Shown here: piece by piece, positions 1 to 8,429 of the stretch
How the letters are laid out: each line of letters begins with the position of its first letter
How positions within the stretch are numbered: the stretch's first letter is position 1
Origin: an uncultured Clostridia bacterium
GTDB taxonomy: Bacteria > Bacillota > Clostridia > Peptostreptococcales > Anaerovoracaceae
DNA length: 37,394 bases
NCBI GenBank assembly: GCA_934255545.1
Contig: CAKQOE010000025.1
Coordinates: forward strand, 1-37,394
Direction: 5' to 3'
Translations under genes and position numbers: made by a program
Notes under the pieces: generated by a model
Told to the model about the DNA's origin: nothing
The model's database searches: none
What the model saw: the letters and a program-made list of their open reading frames with translations, nothing else

Positions 1-58
1 TTAAAAAATTGACAAAAAAATTAAGCATTTGCAACGCTCATGAAGATTTTTTTATTAA

Positions 59-88
59 TTGACTGTCAAACTCCCGTATCCGTATGTT
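59..88 (+). promoter_or_regulatory. Possible sigma-A promoter for the MetH reactivation gene
   Basis: A TTGACT hexamer (59-64) is followed after 18 nt by TATGTT (83-88). This would start the transcript near 95, about 30 nt before the first good start codon. The -10 match is only moderate and the region is AT-rich, so chance occurrence is possible. Confidence 0.35.
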
Positions 89-123
89 TTTTAAATATAC
101 TGCATTTAAAATATGAGCGATAT

Positions 124-894
124 ATGTTAAAATTCTTTTCTATGAATGAGAAAATATATAATGTAAGAATAAACAAAGATGAGGTACTTCGATATCTCGG
201 TTACGTGAGCTCGCGCTCACCAGATGATGCTGTTGATGCTCAGATAAATAATTGTATTAAAAAGATCACGCAGGCTGCTCAGCCTAAGTATGTATATCGT
301 GTTTTTGGTATAGATCGAGTTGACAGAAATACCTGTGAGGATCCGGGCTATAATAACTGTACCAGTGAAAAGATCATGCTTTCAGGGACTTCTTCAGAAA
401 TAATCGGACATGATGCAGCTGTGCTGCTGAGAGATTGCAGTGCCTGTATCGTGATGGCTGCAACGCTTGGGCAGAAATGCGAGATGATGCTGCGCAGGGC
501 GCAGATAACTGATATGACAGAAGCGGTCATACTTGACAGCTGCGCCAGCAGTGCTATCGAAAGTATCTGTGAGCAGCTGAATGATGACTTGCGTTCAGAG
601 TATCTATCTGCAGGAAAATTCCTTACCGACAGATACAGTCCCGGGTACGGTGATATGCCGCTTACTATGCAGCCTGAGCTGTGCGGCCTGCTTCAGACTG
701 AAAAGCGCATCGGTCTTTCGGTCAGTCCCGGACTGACGCTCATACCTTCAAAGTCAGTTACTGCGATCATCGGAATAGCTGACAGACCGCAGAAAATGCG
801 CGAGGTCTCATGTGATTCGTGCCGCCTTCGCGATACCTGTAAGATACGCGAGGCAGGCGGAAGCTGTGGAAATATAAAAATAAATACATTATGA
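124..894 (+). CDS. Stand-alone methionine synthase reactivation (AdoMet-binding activation) domain protein
   Basis: This looks like the C-terminal activation module of cobalamin-dependent methionine synthase made as a separate protein. In the family this domain binds S-adenosylmethionine and remethylates the oxidised cob(II)alamin of MetH. The diagnostic segment is SPGYGDMPL near the C-terminal third, followed by a predicted strand (SKSVTAIIGI) and a short Cys-rich tail (CDSCRLRDTC). The start is uncertain: the open frame extends back to 40, but homology-like sequence (INKDEVLRYLGY) begins just after the ATG at 142. ATG 124 has only a weak GAG upstream, and no start has a clear ribosome site. 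The gene lies 31 nt before metH, whose product lacks this domain, so the two very probably act together. Confidence is high for family and lower for the exact start. Confidence 0.85.
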   Translation: MLKFFSMNEKIYNVRINKDEVLRYLGYVSSRSPDDAVDAQINNCIKKITQAAQPKYVYRVFGIDRVDRNTCEDPGYNNCTSEKIMLSGTSSEIIGHDAAVLLRDCSACIVMAATLGQKCEMMLRRAQITDMTEAVILDSCASSAIESICEQLNDDLRSEYLSAGKFLTDRYSPGYGDMPLTMQPELCGLLQTEKRIGLSVSPGLTLIPSKSVTAIIGIADRPQKMREVSCDSCRLRDTCKIREAGGSCGNIKINTL

Positions 895-899
895 AATAT

Positions 900-915
900 G
901 CGCGGTCACCCGCGC
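900..915. repeat. GC-rich intergenic inverted repeat (TCAC/GTGA loop)
   Basis: Arms GCGCGG and CCGCGC flank a TCAC loop (GTGA on the minus strand). The repeat lies 5 nt after the stop of the reactivation gene and abuts the metH ribosome site (GGAGG, 916-920). It could hinder metH translation or simply be one of the dispersed spacer hairpins of this window. Confidence 0.7.
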
Positions 916-925
916 GGAGGAAAAT

Positions 926-3355
926 ATGACAGTAAGAAAAACGCTGCTTGAACAGGCAGCTGACGAAAAAAGAATCTTTTATCTTGACGGCGCTATGGGC
1001 ACTATGCTCCAGGCTGCCGGACTTAAACTGGGTGAGCGCCCTGAGGCGCTGTGCCTGACTGACCCTGATGTCGTTGAGAACGTTCACAGGCTTTACGTAG
1101 AAAGCGGCAGTGATATCATATATGCAAATACGTTCGGAGCAAATGCTCACAAGCTCGAAGGCACAGGCTATACTGTAAAAGAGATCATCCCTGCAGCTAT
1201 AGCTGTTGCTAAACGCGCTGCCGGCGATAAGGCTTATGTAGCACTTGATATCGGACCTATCGGTGAGATGCTTGAGCCTTACGGCACACTCAGTTTTGAA
1301 AGTGCTTATGATATTTATAAGGAAATGATCATCGCGGGACGCGATGCCGGCGCAGATCTTGTAGTATTTGAAACTATGACAGATCTTTATGAGGTACGTG
1401 CAGGTGTTCTTGCAGCTAAAGAAAATTGCGAGCTTCCTGTTTTTGTAACTATGTCATTTGAAAAAAGCGGGCGCACATTTACAGGAACATGCGTTGAATC
1501 AATGGCATGCGTGTTAGAGGGGCTGGGCGCTGATGCGATCGGCATAAACTGCTCTCTCGGACCTGATGAGATATATCCTATCGCTGAACGACTGGCTGCA
1601 TCCACAGATCTGCCTCTCATCATAAAAGCCAACGCAGGGCTGCCTGATCCGGAAACCGGAGCATATAATGTAGATGCGGAAGATTTTGCAGCTTCAATGG
1701 AGAAATTTACAAAACTGGGACTTCGATACACAGGCGGCTGCTGCGGAACTGACCCTGAATATATCAGATCTGTTATCGCTCATCTGTCACCGCTTCCATT
1801 TGAGGATAAGGTCCCGGCAGAAAAGGTCAGCCGTATATGCACTCCGTCAGGCGTAGTTACGATAGACCGCGTACGTGTTATAGGCGAGCGTATAAATCCT
1901 ACAGGCAAAAAGAGATTTCAGCAGGCGCTCAAAGAGGGTGATATAGACTATATCCTGAATCAGGGCATACAGCAGATGGATGCCGGAGCAGATATCCTCG
2001 ATGTAAATGTAGGACTTCCCGAAATAAACGAGCCCGAAATGATGGTAAAAGTTGTAAAAAATCTTCAGTCTGTAGTCGATATCCCTCTTCAGATAGATTC
2101 ATCTGACGTAAGGGCTATAGAGGCCGGCGTGCGCGCATGCAACGGAAAACCGATCGTCAATTCTGTTAATGGCGAGCCTGAAGTGCTTGAACGCATCCTT
2201 CCTATCATAAAGAAATACGGGGCTGCGGTAGTTGGCCTGACGCTCAACTCTGCAGGTATACCGCCTACTGCCGAAGAGCGTTTTGCCATTGCAGAGCATA
2301 TCGTCAACACAGCTCTGTCATACGGTATACCGCGCGAGGATGTTTTTATAGACTGTCTGACACTTACTGTTTCTGCACAGCAGGCTGAAGCAGCAGAGAC
2401 ACTTAAGGCCGTACGCATGGTGCGCGAACGCTTGGGCGTTCATACCGTTCTCGGTGTTTCTAATATCTCATTCGGGCTGCCTTACCGCGAGCTTATAAAT
2501 CATTCATTCCTCATGCTTGCTATGGGAAGCGGTCTGGACCTGCCTATCATCAACCCTAATGTAGAGTCCATGATGAATGCGGTCATGGCCTTTAACGTAC
2601 TCAACAATGTTGATAAGGACAGTATGGCGTATATCGAAAAATTTGCCGACTATACTCCTCCGACGGCTGGAGCAGCAACAGGCACGAATGCTTCAGGCGG
2701 AGCTGCGGCGCCCCAGGCGCCGGGAGGACATGCTGCAGGAAGCATAGAGCATGCCATAGATAAAGGTCTTAAGGAGGAAGCTGCAAATGCTGTACGCGTT
2801 CTTCTTGAGACTACTGACGAAATGACTATCATAAATGAGCGGCTCATCCCTGCGCTTGACAGTGTTGGCGAACGATTTGAAAAAGGAAAAATATTCCTTC
2901 CACAGCTGCTGAACTCGGCTGCCGCCGCAAACGAAGCTTTTGAAGTCATAAAAGTCCGCATGGCAAAATCCGGCGGCGAATCTGTTTCTAAGGGCAAGAT
3001 AATACTCGCAACTGTAAAGGGCGATATACATGACATAGGCAAAAATATCGTCAAGGTCATTCTTGAAAATTACGGCTATACCGTTATAGACCTCGGCCGC
3101 GATGTTGATCCTCAGGTAGTTGTAGATACCGCTATAAAGGAAGATGTCAAGCTTGTAGGCCTTTCAGCTCTTATGACTACTACGCTTGTCAGTATGGACG
3201 AAACTATACAGGCGCTGCGCGCAAGCGGTCATGAATGTAAGATAATGGTAGGCGGAGCAGTACTTACCCCTGAGTACGCTGACAAAATGGGAGCAGATTT
3301 TTACGCGCGCGATGCTAAGGAATCAGCTGATATCGCTAAGAAGATCTTTGGATAA
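926..3355 (+). CDS. metH: Cobalamin-dependent methionine synthase, short form without activation domain
   Basis: The enzyme transfers a methyl group from methyltetrahydrofolate through cobalamin to homocysteine. Three modules are visible in 809 residues. The homocysteine-binding barrel carries the zinc cysteines (GINCSLGP near 205 and GGCCGT near 270). The pterin-binding domain begins near 318 with VIGERINPTG. The cobalamin cap and Rossmann domains follow a Gly/Ala-rich linker (about 575-605), with the cobalt-ligating His in GDIHDIGKNIV near 700. Full-length MetH of E. coli has about 1,230 residues; the missing C-terminal activation domain is supplied by the gene just upstream. A GGAGG ribosome site precedes ATG 926. 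Family call is very firm. Confidence 0.96.
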   Translation: MTVRKTLLEQAADEKRIFYLDGAMGTMLQAAGLKLGERPEALCLTDPDVVENVHRLYVESGSDIIYANTFGANAHKLEGTGYTVKEIIPAAIAVAKRAAGDKAYVALDIGPIGEMLEPYGTLSFESAYDIYKEMIIAGRDAGADLVVFETMTDLYEVRAGVLAAKENCELPVFVTMSFEKSGRTFTGTCVESMACVLEGLGADAIGINCSLGPDEIYPIAERLAASTDLPLIIKANAGLPDPETGAYNVDAEDFAASMEKFTKLGLRYTGGCCGTDPEYIRSVIAHLSPLPFEDKVPAEKVSRICTPSGVVTIDRVRVIGERINPTGKKRFQQALKEGDIDYILNQGIQQMDAGADILDVNVGLPEINEPEMMVKVVKNLQSVVDIPLQIDSSDVRAIEAGVRACNGKPIVNSVNGEPEVLERILPIIKKYGAAVVGLTLNSAGIPPTAEERFAIAEHIVNTALSYGIPREDVFIDCLTLTVSAQQAEAAETLKAVRMVRERLGVHTVLGVSNISFGLPYRELINHSFLMLAMGSGLDLPIINPNVESMMNAVMAFNVLNNVDKDSMAYIEKFADYTPPTAGAATGTNASGGAAAPQAPGGHAAGSIEHAIDKGLKEEAANAVRVLLETTDEMTIINERLIPALDSVGERFEKGKIFLPQLLNSAAAANEAFEVIKVRMAKSGGESVSKGKIILATVKGDIHDIGKNIVKVILENYGYTVIDLGRDVDPQVVVDTAIKEDVKLVGLSALMTTTLVSMDETIQALRASGHECKIMVGGAVLTPEYADKMGADFYARDAKESADIAKKIFG

Positions 3356-3364
3356 ATATTTGCT

Positions 3365-3380
3365 TGCGCGGTGACGCGCA
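3365..3380. repeat. GC-rich intergenic inverted repeat (GTGA loop)
   Basis: Arms TGCGCG and CGCGCA enclose GTGA, 10 nt after the metH stop. In the metH transcript the loop would be GUGA, a GNRA tetraloop. The same arms recur at 20744-20760 with loop GTGTA. No U-run follows, so it is not a standard terminator. Confidence 0.75.
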
Positions 3381-3466
3381 TGAATCTGTTTTAAATTCCT
3401 GCCGTCTTTTAGCTTATTATTTATTTGAATTTACATATATTTGTTAAAATCAAAGGTGAATTATTT

Positions 3467-4828
3467 ATGAAAACTCTCTATCTTGAATGTAAAATGGGCG
3501 CTGCGGGCGATATGCTCACCGCTGCGCTGCTTGAGCTTCTGCCTGACAAGCAGGTGTTTATAGATAAAATGAACAGCCTTGGTATACCGGGCGTTGAAGT
3601 TTCTGCCACTGAAATGACGAAATGCGGTATAAACGGAACCCACATGATCGTAAAGGTAAACGGTATGGAGGAGCACGAGTACTTTCACGCTCTTAAGCAC
3701 GCTCACTCGCATCATCACGATCACGAAGCCGGCGGAAACGAGCATCCTCATACGCATGGCGACCATGAACATACGCATGAACATATTCACGAAGCTGATG
3801 CGCACAGTCACTCGCATGGGCATGAATATGGTCATACACACACGCATGATCATGTTCACACAGGCATGCATGAGATCGGTCACATAATATCTGACCTTGA
3901 TATATCCGACAAGGTACGTTCTGATGTCACAGAAGTATACAGACTCATAGCTGAGGCCGAAAGCCATGCTCACGGGATCCCTGTCGATGATGTACACTTT
4001 CACGAGGTCGGAGCTATGGATGCCATAACTGACATAACCGGCGTCTGCCTGCTTATGGAGATGATCGCTCCGGAACAGATCCTGGCTTCGCCTGTACATG
4101 TCGGCAGTGGTCATGTACACTGCACGCATGGTACGCTTCCTGTTCCCGCGCCTGCAACTGCTCATATCCTCCGCGGTATACCGACATACAGCGATGGAAC
4201 TGCGCGCGGTGAGCTCTGTACACCTACCGGGGCAGCGCTTCTGAAGCATTTTGTAAATAAATTTTGTGAAATGCCGGTCATGACAGTTTCTGACATAGGA
4301 TACGGTATGGGAATGAAGGATTTCGATCAGGCAAACTGCATAAGAGCAATGCTTGGCGAATGCAGCGGCACGGCCGCTGAACATAACGTGACTGCATCTT
4401 CTGCAGGCGGCAGCCGAGATACAGTTATTGAGCTTGCCTGCAATCTTGACGATATGACACCTGAGGCCGTTGGTTTTGCTGTAGGCGCTCTGCTCGACAA
4501 TGGCGCGCTCGACGTATGGACCGAGGCTATAGGCATGAAAAAGAACCGTCCCGGCGTAAAGCTCTGCTGCCTCTGCAGAGCTGAAGACCGTGACCGCATA
4601 GTGCGCGCTGTATTTAAAAACACTACTACTATAGGGATACGCGAATACGAATGCAGCAGATACACGCTTGACCGCAGCATATCCGAGATAAAAACGCCTT
4701 ACGGTAATGTACGCTCAAAAGTATCGCGCGGATACGGAGTTGAACGCGAAAAGCCTGAGTATGACGACCTTGCGGAACTTGCACGCCGAAACGGTGTATC
4801 TGTCATGGATGTTTTAAAGTATAAATGA
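3467..4828 (+). CDS. larC: LarC, nickel insertase for the lactate racemase pincer cofactor
   Basis: LarC inserts nickel into pyridinium-3,5-bisthiocarboxylate mononucleotide, the last step of the nickel-pincer cofactor of LarA-type enzymes. The N-terminus (LECKMGAAGDM) and the segment ELACNLDDMTPE are typical of this family. Residues 70-135 are extremely rich in His, Asp and Glu, as expected for nickel binding. The protein is one continuous 453-residue chain, unlike Lactobacillus plantarum where larC is split and joined by frameshifting. ATG 3467 is preferred because AAGGTG lies 11 nt upstream and the homology starts there; the longer open frame from 3425 has no ribosome site. No larA, larB or larE is in the window, so the target enzyme is elsewhere. 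Confidence 0.92.
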   Translation: MKTLYLECKMGAAGDMLTAALLELLPDKQVFIDKMNSLGIPGVEVSATEMTKCGINGTHMIVKVNGMEEHEYFHALKHAHSHHHDHEAGGNEHPHTHGDHEHTHEHIHEADAHSHSHGHEYGHTHTHDHVHTGMHEIGHIISDLDISDKVRSDVTEVYRLIAEAESHAHGIPVDDVHFHEVGAMDAITDITGVCLLMEMIAPEQILASPVHVGSGHVHCTHGTLPVPAPATAHILRGIPTYSDGTARGELCTPTGAALLKHFVNKFCEMPVMTVSDIGYGMGMKDFDQANCIRAMLGECSGTAAEHNVTASSAGGSRDTVIELACNLDDMTPEAVGFAVGALLDNGALDVWTEAIGMKKNRPGVKLCCLCRAEDRDRIVRAVFKNTTTIGIREYECSRYTLDRSISEIKTPYGNVRSKVSRGYGVEREKPEYDDLAELARRNGVSVMDVLKYK

Positions 4829-4839
4829 TCAGACTCCTA

Positions 4840-4893
4840 TAACGCAGCGCCGCACCGATCAAGCGAGCTTGTCAGTGCTCTGCTACGCTTTTT
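4840..4893 (+). terminator. Possible terminator hairpin of larC
   Basis: A long imperfect hairpin (outer GCAG/CTGC, then GCAC/GTGC, then CAAGC-GA-GCTTG) is followed by TTTTT at 4889-4893. It has many internal mismatches, and a much better bidirectional terminator lies just downstream, so this one is tentative. Confidence 0.4.
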
Positions 4894-4902
4894 AAATGAA
4901 TA

Positions 4903-4956
4903 AAAATAATAGCTGCCCGGCACATTTAATATGTATGCTCAGGCAGCTATTATTTT
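4903..4956. terminator. Bidirectional rho-independent terminator between larC and gap
   Basis: Perfect 15-bp arms (4903-4917 and 4942-4956, core TAGCTGCC/GGCAGCTA) have A-rich and T-rich flanks on both sides. It sits between convergent genes and can stop transcription from both. Confidence 0.85.
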
Positions 4957-4975
4957 ATAATTTAATTATACTGTG

Positions 4976-4992
4976 CGTCGGCCCGGCCGACG
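4976..4992. repeat. GC-rich intergenic palindrome, CGTCGGCC arms
   Basis: Arms CGTCGGCC and GGCCGACG surround a single C, 15 nt beyond the gap stop codon. The identical arms recur at 13119-13134. On the plus strand it is followed by TTTTATTT. Confidence 0.75.
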
Positions 4993-5007
4993 TTTTATTT
5001 GTATGTA

Positions 5008-6033
5008 TTATTTATTATCTACTTCATACATATATTCAGCAAGTTCAAGGATCTTCTTTGAGTATCCGTATTCGTTATCATACCATGCGATGATCTTTAC
5101 GAAGTTGCCGTTTACAAGAGTACCCTCTGTAGCGTCAAATACAGAAGTGCATGGCTCGCCTACGAAATCTGTAGAAACTACTTCATCTTCAGTATATCCG
5201 AGAATGCCCTTTAATTCGCCTTCAGATGCAGCCTTCATAGCAGCGCATATCTCTTCATATGTAGTATCCTTTTCGAGCTCTATGTTGAGGTCTACGAGAG
5301 AAACGTCAGCAGTAGGAACTCTGTATGCGATACCTGTAAGCTTGCCCTGTACCTCAGGAATAACAAGACCTACAGCCTTCGCAGCGCCTGTAGTTGTAGG
5401 AATGATATTTCCGAAAGCAGAACGACCTCTTCTCCAGTCGCTCATAGAACGCATATCTACTACCTTCTGCTTAGCTGTAGCAGCGTGGATAGTTGACATG
5501 AGGCCCTGCTTGATGCCGAAGTTGTCCTGGAGCACCTTTACTACAGGAGCAAGGCAGTTAGTTGTACATGAAGCGTTTGAAACTACAGTCATTTCCTTAG
5601 TATAGTTCTTGTTATTTACACCCATAACAAATGTAGGTGTTTCCTTATCCTTTGCAGGAGCAGTGATAATGACCTTCTTTGCTCCGCCCTTTACATGGAT
5701 CTGAGCCTTTTCAGTTGTGTTGAACTTACCGGTTCCTTCGATAACATAGTCAGCACCGTATTTACCCCATGGTATAGGATCCATTCCTTCAAGAACAGGG
5801 ACCTTCTTTCCATTTATCACGAGACCTTTTTCTTCACCATCAACGTATTTATCAAGAGTTCCGTTGAAACGTCCGAATACTGTGTCATACTTTAACATGT
5901 AGACCATATAGTCAAGATCTACGTCACGATAATTGATAGCAGCGATGTCAAATTTTTCAGGTTCTGCAGCAGCAATCCTTACAATTACTCTGCTGATACG
6001 TCCGAATCCGTTGATACCGATTTTAATTGCCAT
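5008..6033 (-). CDS. gap: Glyceraldehyde-3-phosphate dehydrogenase, type I
   Basis: This glycolytic enzyme oxidises glyceraldehyde-3-phosphate to 1,3-bisphosphoglycerate in the cytosol. It has the N-terminal Rossmann motif INGFGRISR, the catalytic cysteine in SNASCTTNC (Cys156), and the C-terminal YDNEYGYS motif. Its 341 residues are normal for the family. ATG 6033 follows a good AAAGGAG site. One oddity: after the second strand of the Rossmann fold the usual Asn-Asp (IND), whose Asp contacts the NAD ribose, reads INYRD, so Asp is replaced by Tyr followed by Arg. Cofactor preference may therefore differ. The gene appears monocistronic, with its own promoter and terminator. Confidence 0.96.
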   Translation of the reverse strand: MAIKIGINGFGRISRVIVRIAAAEPEKFDIAAINYRDVDLDYMVYMLKYDTVFGRFNGTLDKYVDGEEKGLVINGKKVPVLEGMDPIPWGKYGADYVIEGTGKFNTTEKAQIHVKGGAKKVIITAPAKDKETPTFVMGVNNKNYTKEMTVVSNASCTTNCLAPVVKVLQDNFGIKQGLMSTIHAATAKQKVVDMRSMSDWRRGRSAFGNIIPTTTGAAKAVGLVIPEVQGKLTGIAYRVPTADVSLVDLNIELEKDTTYEEICAAMKAASEGELKGILGYTEDEVVSTDFVGEPCTSVFDATEGTLVNGNFVKIIAWYDNEYGYSKKILELAEYMYEVDNK

Positions 6034-6133
6034 TTCTTTCTCCTTTTATTACATTAAATACTTATGTGACATGTTCACGCGCCACTCAGATCATTTTGAA
6101 GTGATGGCTTCAGGGTCATGTTAACCATCCCCC

Positions 6134-6162
6134 ATTTTAACACAGCAATAACAATACGTCTA
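6134..6162 (-). promoter_or_regulatory. Candidate sigma-A promoter of gap
   Basis: On the minus strand TAGACG (6157-6162) and TAAAAT (6134-6139) are separated by exactly 17 nt. The transcript would begin near 6127, leaving a leader of about 95 nt before gap. The roughly 310-nt space between gap and panD holds only this promoter, the panD terminator and a short palindrome. Confidence 0.5.
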
Positions 6163-6232
6163 TTTTTTGCCGCAAAAAGCAGGTTAAATAAATATTTCAC
6201 AATTTCAATATGTATACTGTATTCATAAACAA

Positions 6233-6268
6233 AAAGACACAGATCCTTTCTAATAGATCTGCGTCTTT
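6233..6268 (-). terminator. Rho-independent terminator downstream of panD
   Basis: Thirteen-base arms AAAGACACAGATC and GATCTGCGTCTTT (one G-U pair) enclose a 10-nt loop. On the minus strand the stem is followed by a T-rich tract. Confidence 0.8.
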
Positions 6269-6309
6269 AATGAATACTTTTATTATTTTACTAATGTATA
6301 TAGAACAAC

Positions 6310-6324
6310 GCGCGCCTGGCGCGC
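6310..6324. repeat. GC-rich intergenic palindrome (GCGCGCC-T-GGCGCGC)
   Basis: Seven-base arms around a single central T, 19 nt beyond the panD stop codon. It is one of the spacer palindromes with zero or one central base seen across the window. Confidence 0.7.
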
Positions 6325-6343
6325 CTATATCATTTCTGATAAA

Positions 6344-6736
6344 CTAAAGTTCTTCTGTCAGAAGACCGTGTTTTTCATATGAGGTTACTTTTGTTATATG
6401 ATTATCACCATCTACAAGAACCACCTTAGGATGGTGTTCCTTAGCTTCTTCAGGCGTCATCTGAGCGTAGCACATGATTATAATAAGATCGCCTACGCTT
6501 ACGCAGCGCGCAGCTGCTCCGTTAAGACAGATCATACCGCTTCCTCGCTCGCCTGCTATCGTATATGTCATAAAACGGCTTCCGTTGTTAACATCTACTA
6601 TCTGGACCTGCTCATATTCAAGAATGCCCGCAGCATCCATAAGATCTTCGTCGATAGTTATGCTTCCTACGTAATCAAGAGCCGCCTGTTTTACTGTAAC
6701 TCTGTGGATTTTACCTTTTAACATTGTAAGTTCCAT
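6344..6736 (-). CDS. panD: Aspartate 1-decarboxylase (pyruvoyl enzyme)
   Basis: The enzyme makes beta-alanine from aspartate for pantothenate and coenzyme A. The proenzyme cleaves itself at a Gly-Ser bond, and here Gly24-Ser25 lies in YVGSIT at the canonical position. Further family motifs are MLKGKIHR at the N-terminus and NGAAAR before the C-terminal third. ATG 6736 gives the normal length of 130 residues and has a GGAGAAAGG site; the upstream open frame to 6808 has no family similarity and is part of the leader. No other pantothenate gene is adjacent, so it is probably a single-gene unit. Confidence 0.95.
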   Translation of the reverse strand: MELTMLKGKIHRVTVKQAALDYVGSITIDEDLMDAAGILEYEQVQIVDVNNGSRFMTYTIAGERGSGMICLNGAAARCVSVGDLIIIMCYAQMTPEEAKEHHPKVVLVDGDNHITKVTSYEKHGLLTEEL

Positions 6737-6776
6737 GATGTCCCTTTCTCCTTTTATATATAGCTTATATAACTGT

Positions 6777-6851
6777 GCGCTTTCCGGTACATCCGGAGCG
6801 CTCTCCATGATGTCCGTTCATAATATTAGCATCATACCGTTGAAATGTAAA
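6777..6851 (-). promoter_or_regulatory. Candidate panD promoter and leader hairpin
   Basis: TTTACA (6846-6851 on the minus strand) and TAATAT (6823-6828) are 17 nt apart. The leader then forms a hairpin at 6777-6801 with GCGCT/AGCGC and CCGG/CCGG stems. The promoter match is reasonable; a regulatory role for the hairpin is only a guess. Confidence 0.45.
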
Positions 6852-6878
6852 GCGTCACGTGTAAATATAATTACAGAA

Positions 6879-6906
6879 ACAGCTGCCTTAATATATCGGC
6901 AGCTGT
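6879..6906 (-). terminator. Possible terminator of the stalk-domain protein gene
   Basis: Perfect nine-base arms ACAGCTGCC and GGCAGCTGT with a 10-nt loop lie 40 nt past the stop codon at 6946. The U-tract after the stem is weak. Confidence 0.5.
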
Positions 6907-6945
6907 CTCACAAATGTGTAAATTACAGGTTATATATCAGTTTTG

Positions 6946-8283
6946 TTAAGCAGCCTTGTTTCCAATAGGTTTAGGCTGATTGAAAAGCTGGTCTACAGAA
7001 ATTGCTGTTTCGCCTGCAGGTAAAGAAACATCAGGATGCTTGTCTGTTTCTTTCATTCCAAGCGCAAGCTTGAAATTCATAGCCATAGCATCAGGTATGT
7101 TCATGCTCATGGAAAGATCTGTACTTAAAGCTGTACCCTTTATTGACATAGATACCTTCATATCTGAGCTGTCAGCAGCTATATTCATTGCATAGTCAGT
7201 TGCCTTATCGGCAGAATCTACATTTATAGTCATGCCACCGCTTATCTTTGCACCTTCCAGATTCTGATCAAAAGAAGCTTTGTATGAGTTACCTGACTTT
7301 TTAAAAGCATTGTCGCCGATCATTGCTTTAAGTGAATCGTATACAGCCTTCATTTCATCGTATGATGTAACTGTCAGATCACCTGCCGAAGAGCTTAATA
7401 TCATATCAAGAAGCTTTCCCGGATCAACAGTTCCGGAAACAGACTGCTGAAGGAGACTCTGGATATCTAATCCTGAATCACCAAGAAGTGAAGACAGATT
7501 GAACTTCATCCACTGTGATTTTTCTGTAACACCCTCAGCCTTTATATACATATCGCCTGTATTTCCGTCAAACTTTACCTTTGCGTTTATATTTTGCGTT
7601 TCACCTGCCACATCAAGCTTCAGATCCATGTTGAATTCTTCATTTATACCTTCAACAAGACCGTTTATCTTTCCTGACATTGCGGTTTTTTCTCCTGCAG
7701 CAGTGATATCCGCAGAAAGCTCACCGTTCATTTCATATGGTTTAGTTACATCAGCACTGAGCTCGCTCAGCTTCATGAATACATTGAAGTTTTTGTCTGC
7801 ATCTGCTGCTATTTTATCTCCGTCTATTATGACAACAGTTTTGTTGGCACTGTCCCATCCTACTGTATATCCGAGCATTTCCGAAACAAATCTTGTAGGT
7901 ACGAATGTTCTGCCGCCTGAGATATACGGAGCTACATCCATAGTCTTTGTTTCTGAAGTTCCGTCAGCCCGTACAAGCGTGATATTTTTATCACCACTCT
8001 TCATTTTAAGAGTAAAATCAGCTGTCTTGCCTGAGATCTCTTTTGTAGCCTGATCATATCCAACTTCAAGTCCGAGATACTCAAAAATAGCTCTGTAAGG
8101 TACCATGATCCTTCCACTCACATTTTTAGGAAGCGAATCGCTGTTGAACTCGATGTATTTTCCGTCCATCATTACACGCGCCGAGCCGCTTGCAGATGCA
8201 GCTGATGACGCAACAGTTCCCATTACCATAACAACGGCAAATGCCATGACCGCTGCTATAAGGCTGCGTATTTTTCTGTTCAT
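6946..8283 (-). CDS. Secreted protein with N-terminal copper-amine-oxidase-like (stalk) domain
   Basis: Residues 1 to about 30 form a signal peptide with a basic start, a long hydrophobic core and AXA-like cleavage sites. Residues 35-155 match the repeat known as the copper amine oxidase N-terminal domain, with two copies of the pattern GR-VP-R-E-LG (GRIMVPYRAIFEYLG and GRTFVPTRFVSEMLGY). This domain is common in Clostridia on exported proteins and does not imply amine oxidase activity. The remaining 290 residues are Ser/Asp/Lys-rich, with repeated Met-rich beta-like segments, and are not recognised. ATG 8283 follows a perfect AGGAGG site. It stands alone between panD and birA. Export is well supported; function is unknown. 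Confidence 0.8.
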   Translation of the reverse strand: MNRKIRSLIAAVMAFAVVMVMGTVASSAASASGSARVMMDGKYIEFNSDSLPKNVSGRIMVPYRAIFEYLGLEVGYDQATKEISGKTADFTLKMKSGDKNITLVRADGTSETKTMDVAPYISGGRTFVPTRFVSEMLGYTVGWDSANKTVVIIDGDKIAADADKNFNVFMKLSELSADVTKPYEMNGELSADITAAGEKTAMSGKINGLVEGINEEFNMDLKLDVAGETQNINAKVKFDGNTGDMYIKAEGVTEKSQWMKFNLSSLLGDSGLDIQSLLQQSVSGTVDPGKLLDMILSSSAGDLTVTSYDEMKAVYDSLKAMIGDNAFKKSGNSYKASFDQNLEGAKISGGMTINVDSADKATDYAMNIAADSSDMKVSMSIKGTALSTDLSMSMNIPDAMAMNFKLALGMKETDKHPDVSLPAGETAISVDQLFNQPKPIGNKAA

Positions 8284-8429
8284 TATAATCCTCCTTTTGA
8301 TAATGACAGTTCAGTAACCTCATTGAGTTACATAAATTTATAACTCCGATATTTATTTTATCATCTGCATACAGATAAATAAACCTTCTAAAAATTAATA
8401 TTTTATTAAGAATAATACAGTGCGTTGAT

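Noticed and set aside
40..123. Upstream extension of the MetH reactivation gene to ATG 40
   Set aside because: The extra residues are hydrophobic and unrelated to the family, no ribosome site precedes ATG 40, and a candidate promoter lies inside the stretch.
3461..4384. Long antisense open frame opposite larC (307 codons)
   Set aside because: It lies wholly opposite a well-supported gene, is rich in Met/Arg/Val because it reads the His-rich codons backwards, and has no ribosome site or family motif.
6737..6808. Extension of panD to ATG 6808
   Set aside because: It adds 24 unrelated residues upstream of a well-placed ribosome site and overlaps the leader hairpin.
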